64,000 bases of DNA from Apostichopus japonicus (lineage: Eukaryota > Echinodermata > Holothuroidea > Aspidochirotida > Stichopodidae), in assembly GCF_037975245.1 (NCBI RefSeq), contig NC_092569.1:32316668-32380667 (forward strand), in the 5' to 3' direction. Position 1 is the stretch's first letter. Each line of letters opens with the position of its first letter. The notes under the pieces are model-generated. The model saw nothing but the letters and a program-made list of their open reading frames with translations. It searched no databases and had not been told where the DNA came from. The position numbers were made by a program, and so were the translations under genes. Below, one piece after another: positions 51,701-63,365 of this stretch.

Positions 51701-53634
51701 ACCGTAAAACACAGCCAAAAGACACAACCAATTTTAGCTGCAGGTTTATGATAAACATATAAATGTTATCAGCGTATTTGTTCTCCCTGGGATAGTTCTC
51801 AACATATTTTTTCAATGATTATCCAGTTACTATAGTCCATAACATAACGATAGTATTCTCAACAAAAAAAATTGCTAGATGACCTTATAAATCACGGAAA
51901 GTGAAATTTCCCCATTCTTTATAATATTTAAAGCAAAAATCGTATTTATAACATTATCCAGAAGGTTAAGTTCTTTTATTAATTTTAGTATCATTTAGGA
52001 ATCTTTATAGACGAGGAATCATACCAATTTCTTTAAGAATCAATCTCAAATAAATGACATACGTCATTAACACGTAAAGATAGCAGAGAGATTAAACTTA
52101 GAATGTTGTATATCAATTAACAAAAAGTAATAGAATATAATACCATCAGTATGACCTGATAACGCTAGGAACAAGAACAGAACATCTACAACAACAAAAA
52201 TACTGCCACAAGGTAAATTGCTTGGATGAAGAGTAAAGTTTGCCCATTCTGCGATATTTACAGAAAGAAAAATTGTATAACTTTAAATTATTCAGAATAC
52301 ATGTTTATTTATTTTAACAATTAACAAAACGATTATAAAATATATTAAATTAAAGATATAGTGATAAAGAAAGTTGCACTATGTAATTTTATCGAGTTTG
52401 ATTTCGATAGCATTTTTATTTCAAACTTTCAAACTTAATTGAGATCTTAAAAAAAACATACATTCAACGGTTAAATTGCCAATTTGAAACGCACTGCTAT
52501 TTCTTTTTTAATGTCGATGGAATATTCAAAATAACAAATTTAAACTAAAACTAAAAATTCCAATTTCAATTTCAATTTAAAAAGTTAATATTTTAAGCAG
52601 CGCGTATTTGACCAATTTATGAGTAAACCAAAGTTTAAGGATCGCAAGAATGAATACTCATATTAGTATAGATTGAGTATACAAATGAACAAGTAAGGGT
52701 GTACACGAGAGTTTAGATATTATTATAAATATTTAATTCACATGAAAAACTCACTTAATCACAGACTACATGACTGTCTTCAAACAAGCTAGTTAGAACA
52801 AATTTGATTAAGTACATTCTCAACTAGATTTCAATCTACAGTTCTGAGAATTTGTTGAAACGAGACCCATTTTATTAAGAGAGTTTGCTTCAAAAATTAT
52901 CTTAAATTGAGTCGTCGAAAGATCAAATACTACTATATATGTTCGAGTTGGGAATAAATTTGTTGTATTTAATTTAAATTTAAAATTTAAAACAAAGTGA
53001 TACAAGTGTTTAGAGTGTGTTTTTGTAAGTAATACAAATTGTTGTAGGTGATAAATATCTAATGAATCGTTCAAATTTATTTCAGAAACAAGATAGTATC
53101 ATTTTTTCTTCTTTTTTTATGTCTGTAAATTACAAATTTAACACTAACGGGAACAATTAAGAACTAACTTCGATCCTTGCGGACTAAATGTTAGTATATT
53201 ATGTTACAGATCTGACTAATTTATAAATAAAATCGCTCTCGTTCGGAAGAATTGAGTCTTATTAACAAAAAACTCATATAAATAACTGGGATTATAGTTA
53301 AGAGTTGAAATGATACCTAGATTATTAGAATACAGAGTTGCTTCATATATCTGTTTTGGTCTTGCTTTAGTATAAGTCGTTTTTTTTTTAAGTACTTTGA
53401 AAAAATTGCTTTTGCAAATTTAAATTTTGCTGCAGCTTAGCAAAAATACGCTTCGAAAAGAAGTTAAAGAACAGAAAGCAGAGAGATTATACGTTAACAT
53501 TAAGCCATTGTCTATTACCAAACGTTAAAACGTGAAAATATTTGAAGACTTACCACCTGTCCCGATGATTCGGTGAAATCCAACCGTTGCAGGCAAACAC
53601 CAAAGACGCACAAACACAGCAACGTCAACTTCAT
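41407..53634 (-). CDS. Gene C: secreted fibrinogen-like (FBG-domain) protein, 5 exons, interrupted by a 7.4-kb transposon at the intron 3/exon 4 border
   Basis: Coding exons, 5' to 3', are 53634-53554, 51618-51561, 51080-50911, 43315-43039 and 41669-41407. Lengths are 81+58+170+277+263 nt, giving 282 residues. The transposon removed the original exon 4 acceptor, but its own end gives a T-rich tract plus TTTTTAG. Splicing there adds AGT before GTATTTCAACG, so the frame is kept with one extra Ser between WT and VFQRR. All exons lack stops. Features are the signal peptide, RQRR linker, CKEVYEQC, DRDND and NCASKYHGGWWFNNC, ending RPRTVN. The last exon is of the gene A class. The intron now has about 7.6 kb including the element, and the old acceptor (CCCAATAG at about 50755) remains and would read into the element. 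Expression is therefore uncertain. The poly(A) hexamer is AATAAT. Confidence 0.8.
43310..43311. repeat. TA target-site duplication (left)
   Basis: TA at 43310-43311 and 50752-50753 flanks the 7440-bp insert. Other genes have a single uninterrupted GAAATACC at this place. Confidence 0.8.
43472..43525 (+). promoter_or_regulatory. Twin CCAAT boxes within the transposon end
   Basis: CCAATCA occurs at 43472 and 43521, about 150 and 105 nt upstream of the ATG at 43626, between copies of the subterminal repeats. This spacing suits an RNA polymerase II promoter. No TATA box is evident. Confidence 0.4.
43626..43689 (+). CDS. Putative first coding exon in the transposon, SAM-domain-like start
   Basis: From ATG it encodes 21 codons including SVSQWLEESGFGRDGIQLF, then a strong donor GGAG|GTAAGG. 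The pattern WLEE.GF..d....F resembles the first helix of a SAM domain. The exon lies just inside the left transposon end, downstream of CCAAT boxes. Further exons of the domain were not found with confidence. The call rests on a short peptide plus signals. Confidence 0.4.
44431..44970 (+). repeat. Exon-like segment duplicated in tandem (about 425 bp apart)
   Basis: Two similar segments begin TGGTCCTACGCAGCTGAGAA (44431) and TGGTCCTATGCAGCAGAGAG (44856). In one plus frame both read WSYAAE.ETYAKRL, and several differences are synonymous in that frame (TAC/TAT, GCT/GCA). The first soon hits a stop, and the second runs to about 44970. The frame before the second is closed by TAA directly upstream, with no convincing acceptor. 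Confidence 0.3.
45209..45397 (+). CDS. Putative terminal exon in the transposon, QPF..GPD..P.QFF module
   Basis: After a CGTTTCAGGTAG acceptor the frame is open for 62 codons to TAA. It reads KCTQPFLLGQGPDRRPTQFF, then FIFDSTSSPVWDSITVAIGRIFKFHLF. The pattern (PF.L..G....QFF.I...., then an amphipathic stretch and a final hydrophobic F) also occurs at 17943-18115. I recall similar C-termini in uncharacterised animal proteins that can start with SAM domains, but cannot verify this. If real, it would be the last exon of the gene beginning at 43626. Confidence 0.4.
   Translation, partial: AVCTNVGQFVKEKPLKCTQPFLLGQGPDRRPTQFFFIFDSTSSPVWDSITVAIGRIFKFHLF
45570..45765. repeat. Palindrome around a (TA)n tract
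   Basis: The left arm is ATTACTTCAGTTGAAATATC followed by ATAACC, a C run and an A run. It is mirrored on the right by a T run, a G run and GATATTTCAACTGAAGTAAT, with (TA)n of about 80 bp between. The whole can fold into one long hairpin. Confidence 0.9.
46172..49544. mobile_element. Nested 3.4-kb foldback element with inverted arrays of 146-147-bp repeats
   Basis: The left arm (about 46172-47484) and right arm (about 48098-49544) are inverted repeats starting at CGGGAGCCCAGAGGGTTTGG. Each has a unique outer part of about 300 bp (GGCAAACCGGCTGTGGTGGG) and then seven to eight tandem units. Starts spaced 146-147 bp carry GACCTAGGTCAGCTCATGA, GGGGTACCCCTGCCAG and ACCCCCAAAATGCCC. The inner ends mirror each other (CCATTGTCCCAA / TTGGGACAATGG). 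The central loop of about 610 bp has no gene. No target duplication is evident. Confidence 0.88.
50752..50753. repeat. TA target-site duplication (right)
   Basis: Right copy of the TA duplication; intron 3 sequence (CCTATTGGGAAAAACAGG) resumes after it, as in genes A, B and D. Confidence 0.8.
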
Positions 53635-54484
53635 TTTTTATGGTGGAAGCGATGAACTTTACAGAATGAAGTGATCTGATGAGAGTCTATCAGCAGAATG
53701 AAGAAATCTCAACTAAACACGATACATCTTATGAATCAAGGAAACAGTTGACAAGACTAAGGAGACCTTGAATTATCTCATAGCATTATATGAATATTCA
53801 TAAACTTCAATTGTTATGAAGATAAACATATGGATAAGAAGAAAAAACTTGGTACAAAATGATGAACTTGATGTGGTGGTTGGTGTGAGAACCGTAGATA
53901 GGATGTTGGAAGACTTTACGTATACTCATGAATTATGTATGAGATCGTCATCAAGCAGGTTTGGGACAAGTTAAAGTTGTACGCATACACGGAAGAGAAG
54001 ATTGATCTCTATTTGTTATGAGTAGTGAAAAGAAACCTTAGCAATCAGGCAGCATTAAAATAGTGCGCCATGAGATCGTTATGATAAAATCAATATAAAT
54101 ACTAGGGAAAACATTTAGTTATCATTTTCTTAGAAATAATGCTGTATACTGACCGGATGCTATCTTTGAATGGCAAAATTTGTTAATTATATTCATTACA
54201 GGTAATCATTGTAGACGTTTGTTTGTAATGACTAACTATACAGTGTTTGGGTAACATACTGCAGTATTTGATGTGAGTGAAACAATAATCAGGTTAAATT
54301 TCTACATACAAATACAGACTATGTCTGCCATCATCGCTGTCGTCATTTTTTTTATTCTCTCATCTTGTTTTCTGATCTCTTGAAAATGAGGACTTCTTTT
54401 CTGACATAACATGTTATAGCGACATACATTTAACACATTAAAAGTTTTGATGAATTTTTTTTTATTGCTGCAAATATTGGACTA

Positions 54485-54665
54485 ATACGAGTCACCATGC
54501 AATATGAATCCTAACGTGATAATATGAGTCCTCATGTTATCCGGTATGAATCCTAACGTGATGATATGAGTCCTCATGTTATCCGGTATAAATCCTAGCA
54601 TGAAGATATGAGTCTTCATGGTATCTGGTAAGAATCCTATCGTGATATCACTCCTCGGGCTCTAT
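54485..54665. repeat. 42-bp minisatellite upstream of gene C (four units)
   Basis: Longest version of the ATGAATCCTAACGTGAT / TCCTCATGTTATCCGGT array. It has one unit more than the copies at 20645 and 34905. Confidence 0.88.
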
Positions 54666-55734
54666 AACTTCTGCATGTTTTCAGCTAGGGTAGCTTCGAT
54701 TTATAATAACAAAAGATCTCGGTTTTAAATATTACCGGTACTTAAATGTCGAATTGTGAAATTTGGTAAGGAAGCATGCCAAATTAATTGCGCCATCATA
54801 TCAATTATAAAGGCCCATGCTAGAGTACAACTACACTACACAAACTGCAATCACTCTCGGCTACTATGTTTCAAATTAAAACAACGTAATTTAGCTTATG
54901 TTCTTCTTAAGAAATATTGCAATAACATGAATGTTTTTTTGAATTTGTTAACAACTATTAATGATTGCTTGGAGAATTATTAATGGATAATGTACTATAA
55001 ACTAATGAACATGATTGTATATGTTTATAATTCGTATTCCGGCAGAAAGAGTTTCCAAGGGTGTTAACGCATAAAAGAAAATATGGACTAGCTTTCGTAT
55101 GGTATTTTGAATGATCATATTTCTATATTCTACAAATAATATGGACAATGAAGCTGAATGGTGCAAATAAGTAAATAACGAAGGGTACAGTTAACTTAAG
55201 GCGCCAGATAGAAAGAATTAACTAAACTATTAAGACTGTGTCTGAAATCGATGAACTCGATGGTGCAGTAGAGTTGGGCCTTTGCGTTGCTCCGCAATAT
55301 AGAGTGCTTCATCGAAAGGCACGACGGGGAATTAATAAATAATTAAAAGTCCATCCAAGGACATTTCTAGTTGTTATATTGGGGTCCACTTCAATTCATT
55401 GGTTGGATGTCAGATATGGTATGGAAAAAGGAAAGTCCATTCCGGAGTAGAAATGATGAGATAATTAGATGAAAAGAAAGTCACTAAAGACTTGAAGATC
55501 CTTCAGTCGAAACTGAACGGATTCACAGAACGTAGTGACGATAGGAATATAACGGGTAACGCATTATATCTATAATTATAGTACTGTAATTTAAAAGTGT
55601 AGGCTATAAATTATATAGGCTAACCTAGTATGGTGGTAACATCATTTGCGCACTTAATGTTCTATATTTATGTATTTCTCCCGTTTTGAAAGTTTAAAAG
55701 AAAGTAGGCATTGCGTACAGCTCCCTACTCTAGG

Positions 55735-56090
55735 CTAGGCCTGTATCGAAAAACTGCACATTCTAACCTTGAAACTTGGAATGCATTCATGCCTAGGCTA
55801 TATCGAAAACCTGCAAATACTAACCTTGAAAAGTAGATTCATAATGGGAAACAAGTCAGAGCTTTCACCCAAGTAGCCAATATAAAAACTTGCTAGTCCA
55901 AAGTCGAATTGATTCAGGCCTAGCATAGGCTCGCCAATACCGAAAACCTGCAAATAGGCATATTACTACCTTGAAAGAATGGATTCATAACTGCCAATTC
56001 TAACCTTGATTAGTTGAAATTGAATGGGTTCAGGCCTAGGCAATATCGAAAATTGCAAATACTAGCCTTGAAAGTTGAATGGAATTCATA
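55735..56090. repeat. Imperfect tandem repeats, second copy
   Basis: Matches the CGAAAACCTGCAAATA repeat field at 21838-22195, as part of the duplicated spacer. Confidence 0.7.
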
Positions 56091-56355
56091 ATGATGGCAA
56101 AGAAGTTGGAGCTGTCACCCAGTATATATTAGTTCAAAATTGGTCAAGCACGTGTGATGCTACGGTGAATAGGAATTATTTCATTTAAGTTTAAACGGTG
56201 ACGCACTAACGACAGTGTCGTAAGGGCGGGTTAGCCCATGGATGTGTATACGACTATACGCTACGTTTCACAAACCTACACACTAGCAGCTAGAGTCCAT
56301 GGTGGGTGTGCAATAAAATCATGCACGATTAGGATACGCCTAAGCTGTATCTGTG

Positions 56356-56618
56356 ATAAGCGAGTTCACCATTTAGAGCATAACGGTGCAATGTGGCAAA
56401 GGTCAAAGGGCCAGCTATACCAAACAACGCTCCGCGTTTATTTTTGATTGTTTCGTAACAAACACGATATATGCGTACACTGTGACGTAGTTTTAGAAAT
56501 CGATTTTGAAGTTGTTTATTGTAACAAAATATTACTATGTGCGCTCACTGTATGTTACAGCTGACCTTTGACATTTTCCCACAATGCATCAATGTCTCTA
56601 ACGGTGAACTTCCTTATT
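56356..56618. mobile_element. Small inverted-repeat element, second copy
   Basis: Same arms as 22459-22722, with a few substitutions in the right arm (CTTCCTTA instead of CTCGCTTA). Confidence 0.6.
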
Positions 56619-56875
56619 ACGTCACACTGGCGACCAGTTGTAATTCGAGTTAGCGGGCTCCATTGACAAGTTTAATCAAAATTTGTCTTTCCTCGCCGAG
56701 TTTATTTCTAAAAAATGATCATAAATATTGTCCATGCTGAAGGATGTGCTACGCACAGTGTTGTAAGAAAAAGTTATTTATAAAGGTGGATAAGAATCGT
56801 ACAACAACAGGCCACTATGTGGCGTGTAAAGAATTTTAGTATGTGTTCACAGAACAGTGACTCTTTGTGGAGGAA

Positions 56876-57345
56876 GCTGGTCATTTGGACGTTTCGCCCA
56901 ACATTCCTGGATGTTTCGCCCAAATTGGCAGTTCTTAGGTGGATGGGATAGCTCAATGACAATATAATAATTAATATACATTACATATTAAATTTCCAAC
57001 CCCAGGAATTATTATTAGTATTTATGTAACACGGCCAACCTTTAATTATTTTATTAATCAAACCACCCAAAATATATTTATAAGCACTTAAATTAATAAA
57101 GGATCCAGCCTTCCTGCCTTTAATTATTGATGAAGCCCCAAATTGAATTTCCAAAACTCACCAAAAGAATTTTGGTGGTAAAACTAATTTGATACTAGTG
57201 CTAGGCCTAAGATTAAGAAACATTTCTGGTCGGAAGAAACGTCCAGGCGTGTTGGGCAAAACGTCCAAGTGGGTTTGGCGAAACATCCAGACAGGTTGGG
57301 CGATGTGTTACAAGTTGGGTGAGATAACAGTTGGGTAAAACATCT
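56876..57345. mobile_element. CGCCCAAC MITE-like element, partly deleted copy
   Basis: Matches 22978-23545 but lacks about 100 bp of its left subterminal repeats. Confidence 0.6.
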
Positions 57346-57589
57346 CGAAAGCGTTGTGGAGGTTTCAAAACCGTAACAGACAGTCATGGCATACCATGAC
57401 TATACCAATAACGCAGTATCATTATCACCCCCAGACGTATTTAGTCCTGAGATATAGCGTAAAATTACATCTTTGCCGATGAAGCGGAATATTTTTACTT
57501 AAATTTCTGGCCTGTGCGTGCTCCACGACCTCGAAATAAAGCTAAATTGAGACAGCATAGGATATCACCAGGGACGATGGCTTGGCCAC

Positions 57590-58570
57590 TTTAACGTCAT
57601 ATTCGGGCAGCGAGGCTGATCGTGCCAGGAAAAAGCTCGTCGGCTTTTCAAGGATTATGGCCCCTGAAAATCACGGTCCAGACGTACTTAAAATCTGCAA
57701 CCTTTCTAGATGTCGTCCTAGACCTAAAGTCAGGCGCCTAATAACCCTAAAGAAAACCAAACGACAAGCCAGTTTACATCAACCGCCATATTAACCATAC
57801 TTCACCTATCACAAAGGGCCATCGGCAAAAGAACCTCTATACCCTCTCATCAAGCCATGATATTGTTTAAGAAGCAGCACCCGTCTACAACGCAGCCCCC
57901 TGGAAAGCTGGATAAAGGGGGAAATTGAATACACACCGAAGAGCAGCAACGATACCCAGAAGAAAAAAAAAGAGCCAATAATATGGTTCACCCCTCCAAA
58001 CAGTAAAAGCGTTAAAATTAAGGTGGGTGCGCAGTTTCTGAAACTCGTTAAAAAGCATGTCCCTAGTGACCATGTCTTACACAAGATATTTAATAAGACC
58101 AACATCAAAAATGGCTACAGCTGTATGTATGAGGAATATGCTGCAAATAATAAAAGTCCGCAATAACAAGATCATATCGAAAGCAAACCCAGAGACCAGA
58201 GAAAAAGCTTGCAATTTCAGAAAAAAAGAGCGACCGCCTGCTTTGCGGGAAGTCTCGCCAGCGATATAATCTACAAAGCAAAGGTTACTACTGGGCAAGA
58301 CACAGCCGTGTATCTCACTGGCTATTGGAAGCTTTGAGGCTATGTACAACAACCACACCAAATATTTACGCAACGAGCGTTACCAAAAAGAAATTGATCT
58401 CTCAAAACATATTTGAGACTTAAAAAGAAATAAACTTGGTCACTGAATTTCTTGAGAAATCCAAAAGCGCTCTAATATGCATCAACGCAATCACGACAAC
58501 GCAATCAACACGCATAGCGAATTTGTATCCCAATGTCGTCATGGCAACCGTTCAAAGAAGCCCTCTGAAA
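57590..58570 (+). pseudogene. Decayed Penelope-like RT/GIY-YIG element, copy 2
   Basis: Duplicate of 23770-24700 with its own frameshifts and stops. Recognisable pieces are FLDVVLDLKSGA, KPNDKPVYINRH and a terminal GSFEAMYNNH-like part. It moved with the segmental duplication rather than inserting separately. Confidence 0.75.
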
Positions 58571-60123
58571 GCGTCGAAAGGAAATAGTCGTCATACAGTC
58601 GTCAAATGAAAACAATTTTTACTTCGTATATAAGTACTATTCCATTCCAAATAATGGGTTAATTAATGAGTACAACTTGTACATGTAGGCACTTGCACTA
58701 GCCTAAACCCAATAATTTTGAATATGATTTGTACAGTAAACTTAAGACTGCATATTGGAGATTTATTTATGAATTTAAGAGATATACCATTATCTATTCG
58801 CCATTGTTGATCTTATATCTGATCGTTTTCTTGCTTTCCTTACTTCATTATTGCCTTTGTAAAGTTAAATTTGAGACGTGTATGAAAAAGTCACCAATAA
58901 AGGAGGTTTTAACATCTCAAATTGACCAGGAGTTTATCGATGGTTAAGTTTTATAGATCCATGTACACACCCATCACTCTCTATCTAGTACGGATTCATA
59001 TCCAGTGTTGCTCGAGCTTTTTTCACCCTACCTATTTGTGAAGAGTTATTGTAAGTCCATCGTATTTTTTTTATTTGGGTGGGGATGAACTATATTAAGC
59101 AAGATTTACCTGTCTTCTGTTAAGTCAACGACAATGGCATCTTGGTGAGCATTGGGAAATTATAGTTTTATTATAGCTATGGATAAGAGAGAGAAACAAT
59201 TTTTCCTGGTCTGAGAGGTAAGAATAGAGTCCAGGATTGATATTCAATTCCACCTGGGCTCATACATAAGTTATGTGGTCCCACAAAAGAACTATTTGCT
59301 GTCATGCAGTGCCTCCCGTTTTCATGACATGGTTTTAGTAGGAGTTGTAAAGTCTTTACTTTTGAGGTGAAAGGAGGGGAAGGTTCGATATGGGCAAAGT
59401 TTAATAGCCATTTGTGTCCAGGGTTTGGATGCCACAACAATTTTACTGTCCTCTAAAAATTGTGTTTGACATGTTTGCACTGCAAGACTGCCTTTTTTCA
59501 GTTAGAGAGACAGGACTGATTCCGTATATTGTGGAAGGTAGCAAAATGATATTTAAACGCGGCAATGTATTATTCTGACGAATATGTACCATAATTAAAT
59601 AATACATACTAATATATATATATATATATAAATGATATTTAAATATATTAAATATATTTGTGTATCTTGGGTCACGTACAGGAAAAAAAAACATGGCATT
59701 ATTGTGAGATACTCATTTAAAAAATCTCTAGCCCACGGAAATATATTATTGTAAGAATGTTAAAACATATTACTTTCATTTCTTCAATACGTAAGACGAT
59801 GATCATGTTGATTTGAAGTATGTATAAGTTATATATGTTTAAGGTATTGAAAGAACTATTAACTGTATTGACCAGGCCCTAACAACTCGCTGCATTGTCT
59901 TAGGTCTTTCAAGTCTTAATAAATACAAAGTTTCTCTACACTTTGATAACAATGGGATATATGACGAAATAGTCCAAACAGTTTCAGTGTTGCTGATGTG
60001 AATCAAAGTACATTTAACATAAATAAAGATCGTTACACATTATTTTAATTTTGTTGAAAAACCCATAAGCTTTCAAAAACAATGAAAACAAGAATACAAT
60101 AAAAAGGGTTCTTTTCTTTCATA

Positions 60124-60129
60124 TTTATT
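60124..60129 (-). terminator. Poly(A) signal AATAAA of gene D
   Basis: AATAAA on the minus strand, 215 nt after the stop, as in gene B. Confidence 0.5.
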
Positions 60130-60343
60130 TTCGATAGGTTTCTAAATCTTTTGACAGAGTAAGAGCTTATTAAATATGAATAATGTGAAGTTTACAACAT
60201 TGGCTTGAGATTTTTCAGTATCATCGAATCTGTGTCGCATAGTTTCTTATGGAACAGTAAGGTTTAGAAATTTGTTAATGGATATCCGCAAAACATATTT
60301 AGAGAAGTCTCTACTTTTTTACATGTATACCTCTCCTTTCTAA

Positions 60344-63300
60344 CTATCTCGCGGAAACGGGGCGTAGTTTCATTTCTGTATATTTGATGTTATATTGCCC
60401 ACCTGGAAGACTGTACCAATAAATGGTCTTGTAAGAGTCATGGCTGTCGAAGTAGAGACCGTTGAGGCGAGAGTAATAACAAGCATTGAACCACCAGCCA
60501 CCATGATCATAAGATGCACAGTTATAACTACTATGCTTGTCATTATCCCTGTCCCAGGTAGAGAAGGACATGTTTCGATGATAAGCCATGCGGTCAGCAT
60601 CTATCATGAAGAAAGAAGATAATACATTGTAGTTAGCGAAATCGTCATATTAGTAAATGAGAAACTTACGAAACATTTTCTTGTATCAAAACATACCAGA
60701 TTTTACGATGAAGCATTCCACAAACTTCATCAAGGTGGATTAAGAAAATCGATATGAGTCATTCTCAAAAGGGAAATAATGATGCAATATTTACACAATA
60801 TTGGAAACACGTTGTTGCAAAGACTTTGTTTTTAATCCAAGTACAGGTAATTCGTTTATTGTAGTCCGGAACATTTTACTTTTTTTATTTAAATAATTCC
60901 ATTGTTTCATCTGTACACGTTTTAAATATTTGGCTACTTTCATCGTTTCTCAATTGTAGTAGTAACAGATAAGTCACCGCTTTTCTTATACATATTCTTT
61001 ATCGGAAAAGACGAGGGAAATGAGTAATTTCCGATTTGTAAAAACTGGTGACTCGAAGCCACTTATTTTATGTGTTTTCCGTTGTTCTAGTTGTTAATTT
61101 TTGGCGTTGATTGTATTTAATTATAGTCTTATTTCTCTAGAAGAGAAGATAACACGTCTTACTTCTTGTTAAAAAATCGCATATCTTGTTTATTTTCCTC
61201 TTGTTATCAAATGTATATGTATAAATAACAGTGCAAAGTGTGTTGACTTTCATAAAGCAATATTTTAATGTAAAGTACATTAATGGGGCTTTAACGTGTG
61301 TTTGTTTGTTGTTGGTTTTTGTCACCGATAGAGTAATTCGTACGTTATTATCTTCCTACATTATCGAAAAACTCAAAGAGCACAAACAACCCTTGCTAGC
61401 ATTGGTACAGTTGTAAGCTTACATGATGAGGTCACAATCTGTGTATTGCAATCCCCTCTGCTTGCCTTTGCCAACATCCATGGGGATTTTGTTTTTGTGA
61501 AGAATATAGGCAAAGGAAAACGTTTACTTATGTTCATGCAAATGGATTTTCCTTCGGATGTACTCTTAAATTTAGCCCTTAATATGGTAGTAAGTTACCC
61601 CGTAACAATAACATCGAATAGGAGGAAAGAGTAAGGAGCTCATTTATATTTTTACGTTAGGTTTCGCCTGAGGTTAATACTATTGTAGTTTACATTATCC
61701 AATCGAATTTATGATCGCATTTCATTTACTTTATGTTTGCATTAACAAAAAATGGAAAAGAATTACATTTCCCTCATAACACAATAAAAGATACTTTGGG
61801 TATAATGAGACTATTAGCATGTAATTGATTTTCACTTCCAAACTACCAATTTAAGCTTTTTAACCTATTTCGAGCAACATTTTTGTTATAAAATGTCTGT
61901 CCCATGCGTCAAGTGTTACTATTCTTGTATTAATTCCTTGCAAATATCAAATATACTAACTTGCTGTGCTTTCAGGCTGATAGGTTCCAAGATCTGTCAT
62001 TCTATATTTACTGATTTCATCGCTGATCCTGAAGAGGTCGTACTTGGCAAAGTAAGAATTACCATTCCTGCTGACCAGGTCGATACGTAGCTCGTAGTCA
62101 CCCTGGTTAGTCAAGTAGGATAACTTGTCGTTACCGAGCCAGAATTCTCGTTGTAAAAACCCAAAGCCGTCTTTGTAGTCGTCCCAACGTCGATAAAAAT
62201 CTACAGCACCATCAATTCTACGTTGAAATACCTGTTGGGGGAAAAACATGTATGATTTCAATGATCAAATGTATTTATAATTCCGATGAGTTCAACTCCA
62301 TAATATTCATATAAAGGCTGATATATATTTAATGTCATTCGAAGATGTATACAGTATACGTACACATGCACATACCTTTCGTAGCCCATAGTTCATTTTC
62401 TGGGAGTGACTGAAAAATATTCATTGTTAACAACAATTTCATTGTTTGCCGATGGTTGCAATTCTTCAGCCCAAAATTAATATTGGTTAACGAAGACAAA
62501 TACTTAGGATTTGACATTCCGTACAATCGCCCCCCCCCCCCCACCCGCCTCGCTCACACCGTAATCACGAAACAAGAATAACACAAATTTAGCCAACTCA
62601 CCGTCCATCCACCTCCATCTATTGAATTATTACAGTGGACGTTAAAAGGTTCAGGAGCACCGTCGGGCTGAATCATAAAAATACCAGATTCAGTTTGATC
62701 ATCACATTGTTCGTAGACTTCCTTGCAATCTCTCGGATACTGAGGCTCTTGGTAGTAGAAGTAAGAGGAACCTGTAAGACAGTATTGGGGAACAAAAACC
62801 TTTGTCTGACTTTATCAGATAAAAAATAGTGTCCATCACTTTGCACATGAATGAGTATTTTCAGTTGCAGTAATTTCCGAGTTTGTTCCAAATAGTTAAA
62901 ATAACATCGAAATAGTTGATGTCTTTACGTATCAGGTAACAGTTCTATTCCACGACTTTAGCTAAAATGAAACTCTGTCTTTATATCACTTTACTCTGGT
63001 TACATACTATATATATACATAGTATACATACTATATATCGCAAAAGCGATTAGATACCTCTAAGTAAGAACGTATAATTGGGAGAAATATAAAATTATTA
63101 TCAAGCATCAATAAAACATGCTACGTAAATCTCTAAGAAAAGTGAGGCACCATTTTAACTAGCTTAATTACCTTATGATATAGTTAAGGCTAAAACAATT
63201 GGAAATACAAGATATACAATATGAGAAAAACCAAAGACCACCACAACCTCTATCGCCCCTACCCCCCCCAATTCGATCCCTACCCCCCCCCCCCCAATAA

Positions 63301-63365
63301 AGCTTACTTTCAGAATTTCTTCTTTGTCTACTTTTAATGTTGCTTTCAGCGATGTTCAAATCATT
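60344..63365 (-). CDS. Gene D: secreted fibrinogen-like (FBG-domain) protein, exons 2-5; exon 1 beyond the window
   Basis: Exons 2-5, 5' to 3', are 63365-63308, 62771-62602, 62231-61961 and 60600-60344. Lengths are 58+170+271+257 nt, all open, with phases identical to genes A-C. By comparison with the others, exon 1 should lie some kilobases to the right, outside the window. The linker is more diverged (NDLNIAESNIKSRQRRNSE) but keeps RQRR. Exons 3 and 4 are nearly the same as in the other genes. Exon 5 is of the gene B class, with DRDND, NCASYDHGGWWFNACYY and end RPVSAR; an Ala replaces Asn before the second Cys. Function is as for the other genes, with ligand unknown. Confidence 0.92.

Larger units (their letters stand above)
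53635..59560. repeat. Segmental duplication: C-D spacer matching 19663-25860
   Basis: Collinear with the right part of the A-B spacer, differing by small indels. It lacks a segment corresponding to 25727-26033. No functional gene is seen. Confidence 0.85.
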
